Source: VRUE01 sp963701265 | GTDB lineage: Bacteria > Actinomycetota > Thermoleophilia > Solirubrobacterales > 70-9 | Reading direction: 5' to 3' | Length of the DNA: 64,000 nt | Assembly: GCA_963701265.1 (NCBI GenBank) | Contig: OY969581.1 | Coordinates: forward strand, 186,001-250,000 | Shown: positions 31,529 to 40,139 of the stretch, piece after piece | Numbering within the stretch: position 1 is the stretch's first letter | Layout of the letters: each line of letters begins with the position of its first letter | Made by a program: the position numbers and the translations under genes | The notes under the pieces: model-generated | Databases searched by the model: none | What the model saw: only the letters and a program-made list of their open reading frames with translations | Told to the model about the DNA's origin: nothing

Positions 31529-32206
31529 CTAGGCGGAGGCCGCGCCGGCCCCACCGGCCTCGCGCGCGGCAACGTCCTCGCCCACATAGGGACGCAGCAG
31601 GAACTCGAGCGCCTCGGGCAACAGCGCCCGCAGCTGCTCGGCTTCGCCGGCAATCAGGCGTTGGTTGATCACCCAGAGCACCCCCCCGACCAGCGTCTCC
31701 TCGAGGCTCGCCGGCAATTTGTCGGCGCGTGGGTTGAGCTTGCGGCCCGGTCGCAGCAGCGGCGCGAAGCGCTTCAGCGCGGCCTCGTGGCGCGCCGCCG
31801 CCTCGGGGCCGGCCGTCGGCGCCTCGACCAGGCAGGCCCGCGCCACGCCCGGATGCTCGGCGGCGATCTTCAGCAGCGCGCCGAGCCCAGCCCCGACCTT
31901 GTCCGTCCAAGGCCCGTCTTCGCCGTCGTACGCTTCCTCCACCACATAGGCCGTGCGCTCGACCGCCGCATCGAGCAGCGCCAGGAAGGCCTCGTCCTTG
32001 TCGGCATAGTGCTTGTAGAAGGTCGCGTAGCCGACACGGGCCCGGCGCACGATCTGCTCGATCGTCGTCTCGGCGTAACCCTGCTCGGCGATGAGATCGG
32101 CCGTCGCCTCGAGGATCCGGCGTCGCTGATCCTCTGCGGACGCGGCTCTGCTCACCGGCTCGGGGCCGGGCGGCTGCCGGGAGGCCTTTCCAGGCAATGC
32201 GCGCAC
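31529..32206 (-). CDS. TetR-family transcriptional regulator
   Basis: 225 aa, GTG start. HTH: RRRILEATADLIAEQGYAE then TIEQIVRRARVGYATFYKHY (about residues 27-65), followed by ADKDEAFLALLDAA. The C-terminal domain ends FLLRPYVGEDVAAREAGG. It lacks the GRHG motif of its neighbours, so it is a more divergent paralogue. It is transcribed divergently from the gene at 32293 through an 86-bp gap. Confidence 0.88.
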   Translation of the reverse strand: MRALPGKASRQPPGPEPVSRAASAEDQRRRILEATADLIAEQGYAETTIEQIVRRARVGYATFYKHYADKDEAFLALLDAAVERTAYVVEEAYDGEDGPWTDKVGAGLGALLKIAAEHPGVARACLVEAPTAGPEAAARHEAALKRFAPLLRPGRKLNPRADKLPASLEETLVGGVLWVINQRLIAGEAEQLRALLPEALEFLLRPYVGEDVAAREAGGAGAASA

Positions 32207-32292
32207 CGGGTCAGGATAGCGCGCGTTCCCATTGGTACGAAGTCAGTATATGAAGTGTCACAAGTTCCCAAAGATGGGCTAAGGTACCCCGA
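32207..32292. promoter_or_regulatory. Divergent promoter region between two tetR genes
   Basis: 86 bp, distinctly AT-richer than the genes. A minus-strand -10-like TATACT lies at 32245-32250, 39 nt before the start at 32206. GTTCCCA occurs at 32225-32231 and 32264-32270, spaced 39 bp apart, and GGTAC at both flanks. Plausible operator for one or both flanking regulators. Confidence 0.4.
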
Positions 32293-32964
32293 GTGGACGC
32301 TCCACCCACACTACGCGCCGTGAGGTCATGGGATGAGGCCATTCCGGAGCGCGCGTCGGACGAGGGGGCGCTGGAAGCGATGCTGCTCAGCGTCGGGGCC
32401 AAGGGGTACGACAAAGCCACGGTGCAGGAGGTGCTGGAGCGCAGCGGCATCTCCCGCGACCGCTTCCAGCGCCGTTTCGGCGGCAAGGAGGCCTGCTTCG
32501 CGCAGGCCTACGAGATGGCGGCGGACAGACTCTGCGCGGAAGTGCTCGAGGCGGGCCGCATGGCCGAGAGCTGGCGGGCGGGCTTCCGCGCCGCCCTCGC
32601 CAGGCTGCTGCGCACCGTCGCCGAGCAGCCGCTGCTGGCGAAGGCGCTGCTGATCGAGGTGCGCGCCGCCCGCGGCCAGGCCTGGGCCAAGCACCAGCAG
32701 CTGGTCGAGCGCTTCGCCCACGCCGTCGACTCGGCGCGCCACCTGCCTGGCGCGCGGGCGACGGCGACGGCCCTCACCGCCCAGTTCGTCGTCGGCGCGG
32801 TCGAGGAAGCGATCGCCACCGAGATCGGCGCCGGGCGCGCAGCCACAGTCGAGCGCCTGCTCCCCGACCTCGCCCACCTCGCCGTGCTCAACTACTTCGG
32901 CGAGGACGAGGCGTGGCTGGAACTGCGCTCGCCGGAGCTGAGCCCGGTCGAGTCCGTCGAGTAA
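32293..32964 (+). CDS. TetR-family transcriptional regulator
   Basis: 223 aa, GTG start at 32293. Degenerate HTH: ALEAMLLSVGAKGYDKATVQ then EVLERSGISRDRFQRRFGGKEACFAQAYE (about residues 26-70). The ligand domain is rich in Ala/Arg and ends AHLAVLNYFGEDEAWLEL, which resembles the tails of the other paralogues (PYLG/YFGE). The N-terminal 20 residues are not conserved. Divergent from the gene at 32206. Confidence 0.85.
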   Translation: MDAPPTLRAVRSWDEAIPERASDEGALEAMLLSVGAKGYDKATVQEVLERSGISRDRFQRRFGGKEACFAQAYEMAADRLCAEVLEAGRMAESWRAGFRAALARLLRTVAEQPLLAKALLIEVRAARGQAWAKHQQLVERFAHAVDSARHLPGARATATALTAQFVVGAVEEAIATEIGAGRAATVERLLPDLAHLAVLNYFGEDEAWLELRSPELSPVESVE

Positions 32965-32967
32965 CGC

Positions 32968-34332
32968 TCAGCTCGACTCCTGCGCCAGCTTCGACGCGTC
33001 GGCGCTCCCTACATAAGGGGTGAGGGTGAACTCGACCAGATCCGGCAGCAGCTCCTCCAGCTCCTCGGCTTTGCCGGCGATGATGCGGCGGGAGATCAGC
33101 GAGACCATGCCGCCGACCAAGGCCTCCTCGGTGGTCGGCGAGAGGCGGGAGAGGACCTCGGGGGGGCGGCCCTCGCGGCCGGTCTGGAAGTAGGGCACGA
33201 AGCTCTGGATCGCGGCGTCGTAGCGCTCGACCACGACCGGGCCGGCAACCAGGGCCTCGACCATGCAGAGGCGCGCCAGGTGAGGCTCGGCGGCAAGGAA
33301 CTCAAGCATCGCTCCGATCCCGGCTTTGACCGCGTGCGGCCAGTCGTCCTCAGCGTCGAAGGCAGTGGAGACGCGGCCGCGCAGCTCCTCCATCACCGTG
33401 TCGTAGGCGGCGACGAAGCACTCGTCCTTGCTGGAGAAGTGCTCGTAGAAGGTGCGACGGGAGACGGCGGCGTGGCGGGTGATGTGGGCGATCGTCGTGC
33501 CGGAGTAACCGTTTTCGGCGATCGCCTCGGCGAGGCCCGCGATCAGCCGCTCACGCTGGTTGTGGATGACGAACTCGCGCGGCAAGCCGTGCCGGCCGGG
33601 GGGCAAGCGGGCAAGCTCGGGCGGGTAATCCTCGGCTGACACTCCCGGCTCACCCTTTTCCTGGGAGGACAACTTCTTTTTGGCCACACCCCGACGATAT
33701 CGCGCTGGCGGATCAAAGCCCCTGGACAACTCTGCCAGCCCCGCCTCTATGCCCAGATACGGCATTACTGCCGCCGACATCAGCTGCGGCACGAGCTGGG
33801 GCAGCTGATCGGCATCGCCGCGCACCACTTTCGCGTAGACCTGCCCGTAGGCCGAGCCGGCCAGGGCCTCGGCCGTGGTGTGGGGGACCGACTCCGGATC
33901 CTCCATCTCGTTGCGGCCGGCGTCGATCAACGAGGCGATCACCCGCATCGTCATGTCGCGTCGCGCCCGGGCCGCGTCGCCGGCGGCCAGGACCTCGACC
34001 GCAAAGGAGGCGCGGCTGGGAGAGCTGCGCAGGTTCTCGACGATCTCGCAGGCGACCGCGCGCAGGCGGTCGGGCCAGCTCTCCTGGCTGTTGTAGGCCT
34101 CCAGCATCTCCTGCATGCAGCCCTCGTTCATCTCCTGCCAGGCGGAGAGGAAGCAGTCGTACTTGCTGCGGAAGTGGCGGTCGAATGCGGGCCGGTCGAG
34201 TTCAGCCCGCTCAGTGATCATCTCGATCGTGGTCTCGGCATAGCCGCGCTCGGCGGCGATCTCGATCAGGGCCTCGACGATGCGCTCGCGCTCGGGACTG
34301 GCGGCGCGCTCGCGGGTCTCCAGGTCAAGCAC
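32968..34332 (-). CDS. Tandem TetR fusion protein (two HTH and two ligand domains)
   Basis: 454 aa, about twice the normal TetR length, with no internal stop. Unit 1: HTH at about residues 15-65 (IEIAAERGYAETTIEMITER...FDRHFRSKYDCFL), tail PYLGIEAGLAELSRG. Linker about 205-250, basic (RYRRGVAKKKLSSQEKGEPG). Unit 2: PPGRHGLPREFVIHNQRERL, HTH (GYSGTTIAHITRHAAVSRRTFYEHFSSKDECF, about 275-310), tail TLTPYVGSADASKLA. It could act as a pseudodimer. An internal GTG at the linker (GVAKKK) could also start unit 2 separately. GTG start at 34332 is 34 bp after the upstream tetR. Confidence 0.85.
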   Translation of the reverse strand: MLDLETRERAASPERERIVEALIEIAAERGYAETTIEMITERAELDRPAFDRHFRSKYDCFLSAWQEMNEGCMQEMLEAYNSQESWPDRLRAVACEIVENLRSSPSRASFAVEVLAAGDAARARRDMTMRVIASLIDAGRNEMEDPESVPHTTAEALAGSAYGQVYAKVVRGDADQLPQLVPQLMSAAVMPYLGIEAGLAELSRGFDPPARYRRGVAKKKLSSQEKGEPGVSAEDYPPELARLPPGRHGLPREFVIHNQRERLIAGLAEAIAENGYSGTTIAHITRHAAVSRRTFYEHFSSKDECFVAAYDTVMEELRGRVSTAFDAEDDWPHAVKAGIGAMLEFLAAEPHLARLCMVEALVAGPVVVERYDAAIQSFVPYFQTGREGRPPEVLSRLSPTTEEALVGGMVSLISRRIIAGKAEELEELLPDLVEFTLTPYVGSADASKLAQESS

Positions 34333-34365
34333 TAGGTCATGGGACCTCCGATCCCTGCCCCTGGC

Positions 34366-35046
34366 TCAACCCGCAGCGGGTGTCGGTGCTTCTTCGCCGG
34401 CGATCCGCTTGGCGGACTCGGCGCCGAGGTACGGCGTGAGGGAGAACTCGACCAGCTCCGGCAGCAGCTCCTCAATCTGCTCCGCCTGCCCCATGATGAT
34501 GCGCTGGTAGAGGATCCAGAAGATTCCGCCGACGATCGTCTCCTCGAGCGTCCCCGGCAGCTCCTCGCCCTTCGCCGAGACCTTGCGGCCCATGCGGAAG
34601 AGCGGGACGAAGGCCTGGATCGAGCGCTCGTAGCGGTCGACCGCGGCGGGGCCGGCCGAGAGCGCCTCGACGATGCAGGTGCGGGCGAGTGCGGGCTCGC
34701 TGGCGACGTAGTGGAGGAAGGCGGCGAGGCCGGCATTGACCCGGGCGGGCCAGGTGTCGACCTTGCTGGCGGCGTCGACGACGCGGCGCAGCGCCTCCTT
34801 GACCGCGAACTCCGAAGCGGCGAGGAAACAGTCCTCCTTGGAGGAGAAGTTCTCGTAGAAGGTGTTGCGGGCGATGCCGGCGCGGCGGACGATGTCGGCG
34901 ACCGTCACTGCCCGGTAGCCCTTCTCAACTGTCTCCTCGGCGAGGCCGGCGATTATGCGGGCCCGCTGGTGCTGAGCGATGAACTCTCGCGGTAGTTGAT
35001 GCCTGCCCGGTGGCATTCTTGTCGCTTGCGGAGCACGATCGGGCAC
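34366..35046 (-). CDS. TetR-family transcriptional regulator
   Basis: 226 aa from GTG 35046, chosen because it gives an 11-13 residue lead before PPGRHQLPREF, as in the paralogue at 31514; TTG 35082 and ATG 35016 are alternatives. HTH about residues 35-68 (GYRAVTVADIVRRAGIARNTFYENFSSKEDCF). Tail FSLTPYLGAESAKRIAGEE. It is the upstream partner of the tandem TetR gene in a minus-strand pair, divergent from 35163. Confidence 0.87.
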   Translation of the reverse strand: MPDRAPQATRMPPGRHQLPREFIAQHQRARIIAGLAEETVEKGYRAVTVADIVRRAGIARNTFYENFSSKEDCFLAASEFAVKEALRRVVDAASKVDTWPARVNAGLAAFLHYVASEPALARTCIVEALSAGPAAVDRYERSIQAFVPLFRMGRKVSAKGEELPGTLEETIVGGIFWILYQRIIMGQAEQIEELLPELVEFSLTPYLGAESAKRIAGEEAPTPAAG

Positions 35047-35162
35047 GAACGCCAGAGTACCCCTATAAGAATCCGTTTCCAAGCTGGACGGATCGACCAG
35101 ATACCGCTACTGTTCCTTATTCCAGACAACCCGTTCCCTTGATCGAGTAAGAGGAAGGTCGG

Positions 35163-35855
35163 ATGGGCAAGCAGGCCGCAACCAAGGTCCAGGCAGGGGC
35201 TGAGGGGCCCGGCGCAGCGGGGAAGGTCCTCCCCGAAGCTCCCACACTCAGACTGGTGAGTTCCCCCAAGCGTCAGCGGATTCTCGAGGGAATGCTCGAG
35301 GCTGTCGGCGATGCCGGCTACGACGCCGCATCCGTGCGCACGGTGCTGGATCAGACCGGCCTCTACCGGCAGGCCTTCTACGACGAGTTCGCCGACAAGG
35401 ACGACTGCTACCTCGAGGCGCTCAAGTACGGGGTCGCCAAATTCGAGGCGATCGCCCGGGCCGCCGGAAGCCCTGAGAGCGGCTGGCGAAGCCAGTTGCG
35501 CGCCGGCATCGCTGCGGTCCTCGATGCCCTCGACGCCGACCCGGCGGCAGGGCGCGCGTTGGTCGTCGAGGTACATGCGGCGGGTCCGGAAGCGCTGAAA
35601 ATTCGTGCCGAAGCGATGAAACAGATCACGGATTTCATCGATTCGGCGCGGCATGCCTCAACCGGCACCGAGTCGCCGCCGCCGATCGCCGCCGAGGGAA
35701 TCGTCGCCGGCATGCACGCGGTCGTCCACGCAAAGCTGGCTGCCGGCGATGGGAGCGGCTTTCGCGAGCTGTTGCCCGACTTCATGTACTTCGCAGTGCT
35801 GCCCTATTTCGGTGCCGAGATCGCCGGCGCCGAGATGAAGGCCGCGCGGGCCTAG
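35163..35855 (+). CDS. TetR-family transcriptional regulator
   Basis: 230 aa, ATG with GAGGAAGG 5 nt upstream. A 35-residue Ala/Gly-rich lead precedes the HTH (RILEGMLEAVGDAGYDAASVR then TVLDQTGLYRQAFYDEFADKDDCYLEA, about 38-80). Tail YFAVLPYFGAEIAGAEM. Divergent from the gene at 35046; the intervening 116 bp hold GTTCC-type strings near 35115-35135 that recall the GTTCCCA motifs elsewhere in the cluster. Confidence 0.87.
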   Translation: MGKQAATKVQAGAEGPGAAGKVLPEAPTLRLVSSPKRQRILEGMLEAVGDAGYDAASVRTVLDQTGLYRQAFYDEFADKDDCYLEALKYGVAKFEAIARAAGSPESGWRSQLRAGIAAVLDALDADPAAGRALVVEVHAAGPEALKIRAEAMKQITDFIDSARHASTGTESPPPIAAEGIVAGMHAVVHAKLAAGDGSGFRELLPDFMYFAVLPYFGAEIAGAEMKAARA

Positions 35856-35905
35856 CGCCCCGCGAGCCGGTAGACAGCCTGAGAACACTGCCCTACTCTG
35901 AACGC

Positions 35906-36589
35906 ATGGATTCGTCCTCGACTTCGAGTCCGGAGAAAACACAGGGTGGTACGCAAAGCTTGCCCCGCGCCTACCTGGTGCGCTCCGAAAGAGAGCGTCT
36001 CTTGGAGGCGATGTTGCGGGTGGCAGCGGCAAAAGGCTACGAAGCGACCACGGTAAAAGACGTGATCGAGGTGGCCGGAGTCTCCGAGCAGGCCTTCGAA
36101 GAGATGTTCGCCGACAAGGAGGCCTGCTTTCTCGAGGCCTACGAAGCGGTCTTCGACGTTCTCCTCGCCCATATGACCAGCGCCTTCGAGGCCGCCGCCG
36201 GCCAGCCCTGGCCCGAGCGAATCTCAGCCGCACTCGGCGCCCTGGTCGGTCTGCTCTCGATCGAGGCCGGAATCGCGCGGCTCTCGATGGTCGAGGTGAC
36301 CGCGGCCGGTGACGACGCTCGCGCCCGCTACCGCTCGGCGCTGGCACGCTTCACCCCGTTCCTCGAGGAAGGGCGTGAATACGCCAACCAAGGCGAGGAA
36401 CTGCCCGCCGATACCGCGCGCTTCGCGATCGGCGGTGCCGCCTCGATGATCTTCGACGAGATCCGCGCCGGCCGGGGCCCGGAGCTGAACCGCATCCTCC
36501 CCGACCTCGTCTTCGCCGTACTGATGCCCTACCTCGGCCCGGAAGCGGCCGAAGACGAGATGCGCCGCGTCATACGCGAGCACCAGTAG
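35906..36589 (+). CDS. TetR-family transcriptional regulator
   Basis: 227 aa. HTH about residues 30-72: ERLLEAMLRVAAAKGYEATT then VKDVIEVAGVSEQAFEEMFADKEACFLEAYE. The ligand domain ends VFAVLMPYLGPEAAEDEMRR, again the PYLG tail. It is 50 bp downstream of the previous tetR and probably co-transcribed. It is followed convergently by an enoyl-CoA hydratase gene, a common kind of target for TetR regulators of acyl-CoA metabolism; that link is inference only. Confidence 0.87.
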   Translation: MDSSSTSSPEKTQGGTQSLPRAYLVRSERERLLEAMLRVAAAKGYEATTVKDVIEVAGVSEQAFEEMFADKEACFLEAYEAVFDVLLAHMTSAFEAAAGQPWPERISAALGALVGLLSIEAGIARLSMVEVTAAGDDARARYRSALARFTPFLEEGREYANQGEELPADTARFAIGGAASMIFDEIRAGRGPELNRILPDLVFAVLMPYLGPEAAEDEMRRVIREHQ

Positions 36590-36597
36590 CCGGGCAG

Positions 36598-37350
36598 CTA
36601 GACGCCCTCGCCGTGGCGGCCCTCGCCGGAGGCGAAGCGCATCGCGCCGCGGGCGGCGACCTCGAGGACCTCGCGGCCGAGCCGGTGCTCGAGGGCGATC
36701 CCCTCGCTGAGCGGCAGGCCGAAGCCCTCGATCGCGGCGCGGCGATCGGCCAGCATCGTCTCCTGCGGGAAGGCGGCGATCCGCTCGGCGAGCTCGAGCG
36801 CCCGCTCCAGGTGCTTGCCGGGCTCGACCACCTCGTTGACGAGCCCGATCCGCTCGGCCTCCTCGGCCTCGACCGGACGGCCGGTGAGGATCAACTCCAA
36901 GGCTCTGCCCATGCCGATCACGCGCGGTAGCCGTTGGGTTCCGCCATCGACCAGCGGCACCCCCCAGCGCCGCTCGAAGAGGCCGAAGGTCGACTGCGGC
37001 GTGGCGATCCGCATGTCGCACCAGAGCGCCAGCTCCACCCCACCGGCCAGGCACCAACCGTCAACGGCTGCGATCGCGGGCTTGGCCGGAGTAAGCCGCG
37101 TCGGCCCCATCGGCCCATCGGGATGGTCAACGTTCAGATCCATCGCCTTCAAATCGGCTCCCGCACAGAACGCCTCGCCCCCGGCCCCGGTGAGCACAAG
37201 CACCCGAGCACCCTCGTCAGCTTCGAACTCTTTCAAGCCCTCGCGAAACGCCTCGGCCGTCGCCCCGTCAACCGCGTTGCGCCGCTGCGGTCGATCAATC
37301 GTCAACACAGCGGCGGCACCAACGCGCTCGTAACGAAGCCCCTCGCTCAT
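36598..37350 (-). CDS. Enoyl-CoA hydratase/isomerase (crotonase family)
   Basis: 250 aa. Crotonase fold: oxyanion-hole segments AFCAGADLKAM (about residues 60-70) and VDGWCLAGGVELALWCDMRIAT (about 95-116), followed by FGLFERRWGVPLVDGGTQRLPR. A Glu in FGLFERRWGVPL is near the first catalytic position, but the second (PxDGG region) has Asp, so the reaction may not be classical 2-enoyl hydration. The C-terminal helices carry the GRPVEAEEAERIGLVNEVV signature. Acts on acyl-CoA thioesters. Stand-alone gene, convergent with the tetR at 35906. Confidence 0.87.
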   Translation of the reverse strand: MSEGLRYERVGAAAVLTIDRPQRRNAVDGATAEAFREGLKEFEADEGARVLVLTGAGGEAFCAGADLKAMDLNVDHPDGPMGPTRLTPAKPAIAAVDGWCLAGGVELALWCDMRIATPQSTFGLFERRWGVPLVDGGTQRLPRVIGMGRALELILTGRPVEAEEAERIGLVNEVVEPGKHLERALELAERIAAFPQETMLADRRAAIEGFGLPLSEGIALEHRLGREVLEVAARGAMRFASGEGRHGEGV

Positions 37351-37795
37351 CGCGGAGATCCTCCCACAGCCATCGAAGAGTGGGGAGCGGGCGGGCTAGT
37401 CGCAGCGACCGTCCGGGTCTCGCGGCGACGCCCAGCTCCCAGGCACTACGTCCCGGTACGCCGGTTGACGAAGGCAGGAGCTCGCCAACCAAGACTCAAG
37501 CTAGGCATCCCCTCAGACAGAAACCCATCTGCGTTGTCTGACCGACCGAAGCCAACGCACAAAAAATGCGACTGGCGGGGACGCTCGGTTGCCTGCCGCG
37601 TGCGTAGCCTTCGCACGCTGAAGCTCGTCGCGCCACCTTCGAAACGTGCTCCGCTTGGCTTCCGCGGACCGCGTCTCTCCCAGTCGCAAAGCGAATTTAG
37701 CGCGACCCTCGGGCCAGCGCTAGGGGGGCGACGAATACGTTCCCGCAAACTCCGCTAATTGGCCGTCCGGTGGCGCCGTATACGGTCCTCGCGGG
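37351..37795. other. Non-coding stretch before the sugar porter gene
   Basis: 445 bp. Reading frames up to about 270 aa cross it but lack coding character and family matches. GCGTGCG/CGCACGC (37598-37618) is a small hairpin. GCGACTGG (near 37568) and CCAGTCGC (near 37680) form a distant inverted pair. Probably contains the promoter of the sugar porter; no consensus -35/-10 is obvious. It may be the decayed remains of a gene. Confidence 0.4.
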
Positions 37796-39190
37796 ATGAG
37801 CGACGGACTCGAGGCGTCCCGGAGGAGGGCGCACCGCAACGTTGTGCTGACGGCTGCGATCGCCGGGCTTGGCGGGCTGCTCTTCGGCTACGACACGGGC
37901 GTCATCGCCGGTGCCCTGCTCTTCATCAAGACCGACTTCGACCTCGGCAGCTTCGCCCAGGGCCTGGTCGTCGCCGCGGTGCCGATCGGCGCGGTCGCCG
38001 GCGCCGCGATCGCCGGGCCGGCGGCCGACACCTACGGCCGGCGCTCGATGATCCTGCTCGCCGCCACGGTCTTCATCGTCGGCGCCCTGGCGAGCGCCGC
38101 GGCGCCCGGGGTCGAGGTGCTGGTCATCGCCCGCATCGTGATCGGCGTGGCGATCGGCCTCGCCTCGGCGGCCGCCCCGGTCTACATCTCCGAGGTGGCG
38201 CCGCCGGAGAGCCGCGGGCGCCTGGTCAGCTTCTTCCAACTGGCGGTGACGATCGGCATCCTCGTCGCCTACCTGGTCGGCCTCGCCTTCGACCACACCG
38301 AAGGCTGGCGCTGGATGCTGGGCCTCGGCTGCGTGCCGGCGCTGGCGCTCGGCTTCGGCATGGTGCGGATGCCACAGAGCCCGCGCTGGCTGGTGATGAG
38401 CGGCGATGACTTCGCGGCGCGGGCGACGCTGGCGAAGATCCGGGTCGACGACCCGGACACGATCGACCGCGAGCTGGAGGAGATCAAAGACAGCCTCGAC
38501 GAGAAGCCGGGCGCCTGGAGCGAGCTGCTGCAGCCGGTGGTTAAAGCGGCGCTCGTGGTCGGCGTCGGGCTGGCGATCCTGCAGCAGGTCACCGGCATCA
38601 ACACGGTCATCTACTACGCGCCGACGATCGTCGAATTCACCGGCGTCGACTCCTCGGCCGGCTCGATCCTCGCCGCCGTCGGCGTCGGCGTGATCAACGT
38701 CGGCATGACCCTGCTCGCCCTGCGCCTGCTCGACCGCTCCGGGCGCCGCACCCTGCTCTTCATCGGCGTCAGCGGGATGACGATCTCGCTCTTCGCCCTC
38801 GGCGCCGCCTTCAAGGTCTCCGGCGGTGACAGCACGGTCGCCTCGGTGATCGCGATCGGCAGCCTGATGGCCTACGTCGCCTCCTTCGCGATCAGCCTCG
38901 GGCCGATCTTCTGGCTGCTCAACGCCGAGATCTACCCGCTCAGCGTGCGCAGCAAGGCGGCCGGGGTGGGCACGATGGCGAACTGGACCTTCAACTTCAT
39001 CGTCTCGCTCACTTTCCTGCTGCTGATCGAAGCGCTCGGGCGCAGCGGCGCCTTCTGGTTCTACGGCGCGATCGGCCTGGTCACGCTCGCCTTCTGCTGG
39101 AAGTTCGTCCCCGAGACCAAGGGCAAACGGCTCGAGGACATCCAGGACTACTTCCAGGCGCGGGTTGACCGCCGCAGGGCGCGCGCGTAG
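37796..39190 (+). CDS. MFS sugar porter (sugar:H+ symporter family)
   Basis: 464 aa with 12 predicted membrane helices. Sugar-porter signatures: GLLFGYDTGVIAGALLF in TM1, GRRSMILLAATVF after TM2 (the D/GRR motif), ISEVAPPESRGRLVS between TM4 and TM5, QQVTGINTVIYYAPTI in TM7, DRSGRRTLLF after TM8 and the C-terminal PETKGKRLEDIQ. Cytoplasmic-membrane importer of a monosaccharide; xylose, arabinose, galactose or glucose cannot be told apart by eye. Monocistronic by spacing. Confidence 0.92.
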   Translation: MSDGLEASRRRAHRNVVLTAAIAGLGGLLFGYDTGVIAGALLFIKTDFDLGSFAQGLVVAAVPIGAVAGAAIAGPAADTYGRRSMILLAATVFIVGALASAAAPGVEVLVIARIVIGVAIGLASAAAPVYISEVAPPESRGRLVSFFQLAVTIGILVAYLVGLAFDHTEGWRWMLGLGCVPALALGFGMVRMPQSPRWLVMSGDDFAARATLAKIRVDDPDTIDRELEEIKDSLDEKPGAWSELLQPVVKAALVVGVGLAILQQVTGINTVIYYAPTIVEFTGVDSSAGSILAAVGVGVINVGMTLLALRLLDRSGRRTLLFIGVSGMTISLFALGAAFKVSGGDSTVASVIAIGSLMAYVASFAISLGPIFWLLNAEIYPLSVRSKAAGVGTMANWTFNFIVSLTFLLLIEALGRSGAFWFYGAIGLVTLAFCWKFVPETKGKRLEDIQDYFQARVDRRRARA

Positions 39191-39203
39191 CTACCCTGCG
39201 TCG

Positions 39204-40121
39204 GTGCGTATAGACGAGATCATCGCCGCCAAAGCGCCGACCTTCTCGGTCGAGTTCTTCCCGCCCAAGACCGAGGAGGCGCGTGAGGCGTTGTTTGCGA
39301 CCGCCCGTTCGCTGCGCGAGCTGGAGCCGGACTTCGTCTCGGTCACCTACGGCGCCGGCGGCGGCACCCGTGACGGCACCGTGGAGATCACCCGCGAGCT
39401 GAAGGACGAGCTCGGCTTCGAGACGATGGCCCACCTTAGCTGCGTCGGCGAGACCGCTGACGGCCTGGCGGAGACGCTGGATCGGATCGCCGCTGCCGGG
39501 ATCGAGAACGTCTTCGCCCTGCGCGGCGACCCGCCGCGTGGCCAGGAGGATTTCGAGGAACCCGAGGGTGGGCTGGGGAGCGCCGCCGAGCTGACCGCCT
39601 TCATCGCCTCGCGCTGGCCCTTCACCGTCGGTGGCGCCTGCTTCCCCGAGGTTCACCCCGAGGCGCCCGACCTGGAGACGGACCTGGCCTACCTGAAGAC
39701 CAAGGTCGATTCCGGCGCCTCCTTTTTGATCACCCAGCTCTTCTTCGACAACCAGGTCTACTTCGACTTCGTCGCCGCGGCGCGCGCGGCCGGCATCACC
39801 GTGCCGATCATCGCCGGGGTGATCCCGGTGGCCAGCTTCGAACAGACCAAGCGCATCTGCGACCTCTGCGACGCCTCGATCCCGGCGCGGCTCGAGGCCG
39901 CCTTCAGGGCGGCCGGCGGCGACGAGAAAGCCGAGTTCGAGCTTGGCGTCGCCTACGCCGCACAGCAGTGCTCCGAGCTGCTGCTCGCCGGCGCGCCGGG
40001 CATCCACTTCTACGCCCTCAACCGCGCCCCGGCGACGCGGGCGGTGCTCGGCTCCCTGCAGGCGGCGCGGCCCTGGGAGCGCGGTCGCAAGGGCAGCGGC
40101 GACTTGGCCGAGTCTCTCTGA
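39204..40121 (+). CDS. metF: 5,10-methylenetetrahydrofolate reductase
   Basis: 305 aa from GTG 39204 (13 nt after the sugar porter stop; an upstream in-frame start would add 13 unsupported residues). FAD-dependent reduction of methylene-THF to methyl-THF for methionine synthesis. Family features: FSVEFFPPKTEEAREALF with the catalytic Glu (about residue 14), FVSVTYGAGG, LRGDPPRG, SGASFLITQLFFDNQVYFDF and GVIPVASFEQ. TIM-barrel length is normal. No riboswitch is visible upstream. Confidence 0.93.
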   Translation: MRIDEIIAAKAPTFSVEFFPPKTEEAREALFATARSLRELEPDFVSVTYGAGGGTRDGTVEITRELKDELGFETMAHLSCVGETADGLAETLDRIAAAGIENVFALRGDPPRGQEDFEEPEGGLGSAAELTAFIASRWPFTVGGACFPEVHPEAPDLETDLAYLKTKVDSGASFLITQLFFDNQVYFDFVAAARAAGITVPIIAGVIPVASFEQTKRICDLCDASIPARLEAAFRAAGGDEKAEFELGVAYAAQQCSELLLAGAPGIHFYALNRAPATRAVLGSLQAARPWERGRKGSGDLAESL

Positions 40122-40139
40122 GTAAACTGCGACGTCCTC

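Noticed and set aside
37446..37748. 100-aa minus-strand ORF before the sugar porter
   Set aside because: Arg/Pro/Gly-rich, no ribosome binding site, no recognisable fold; more likely non-coding.
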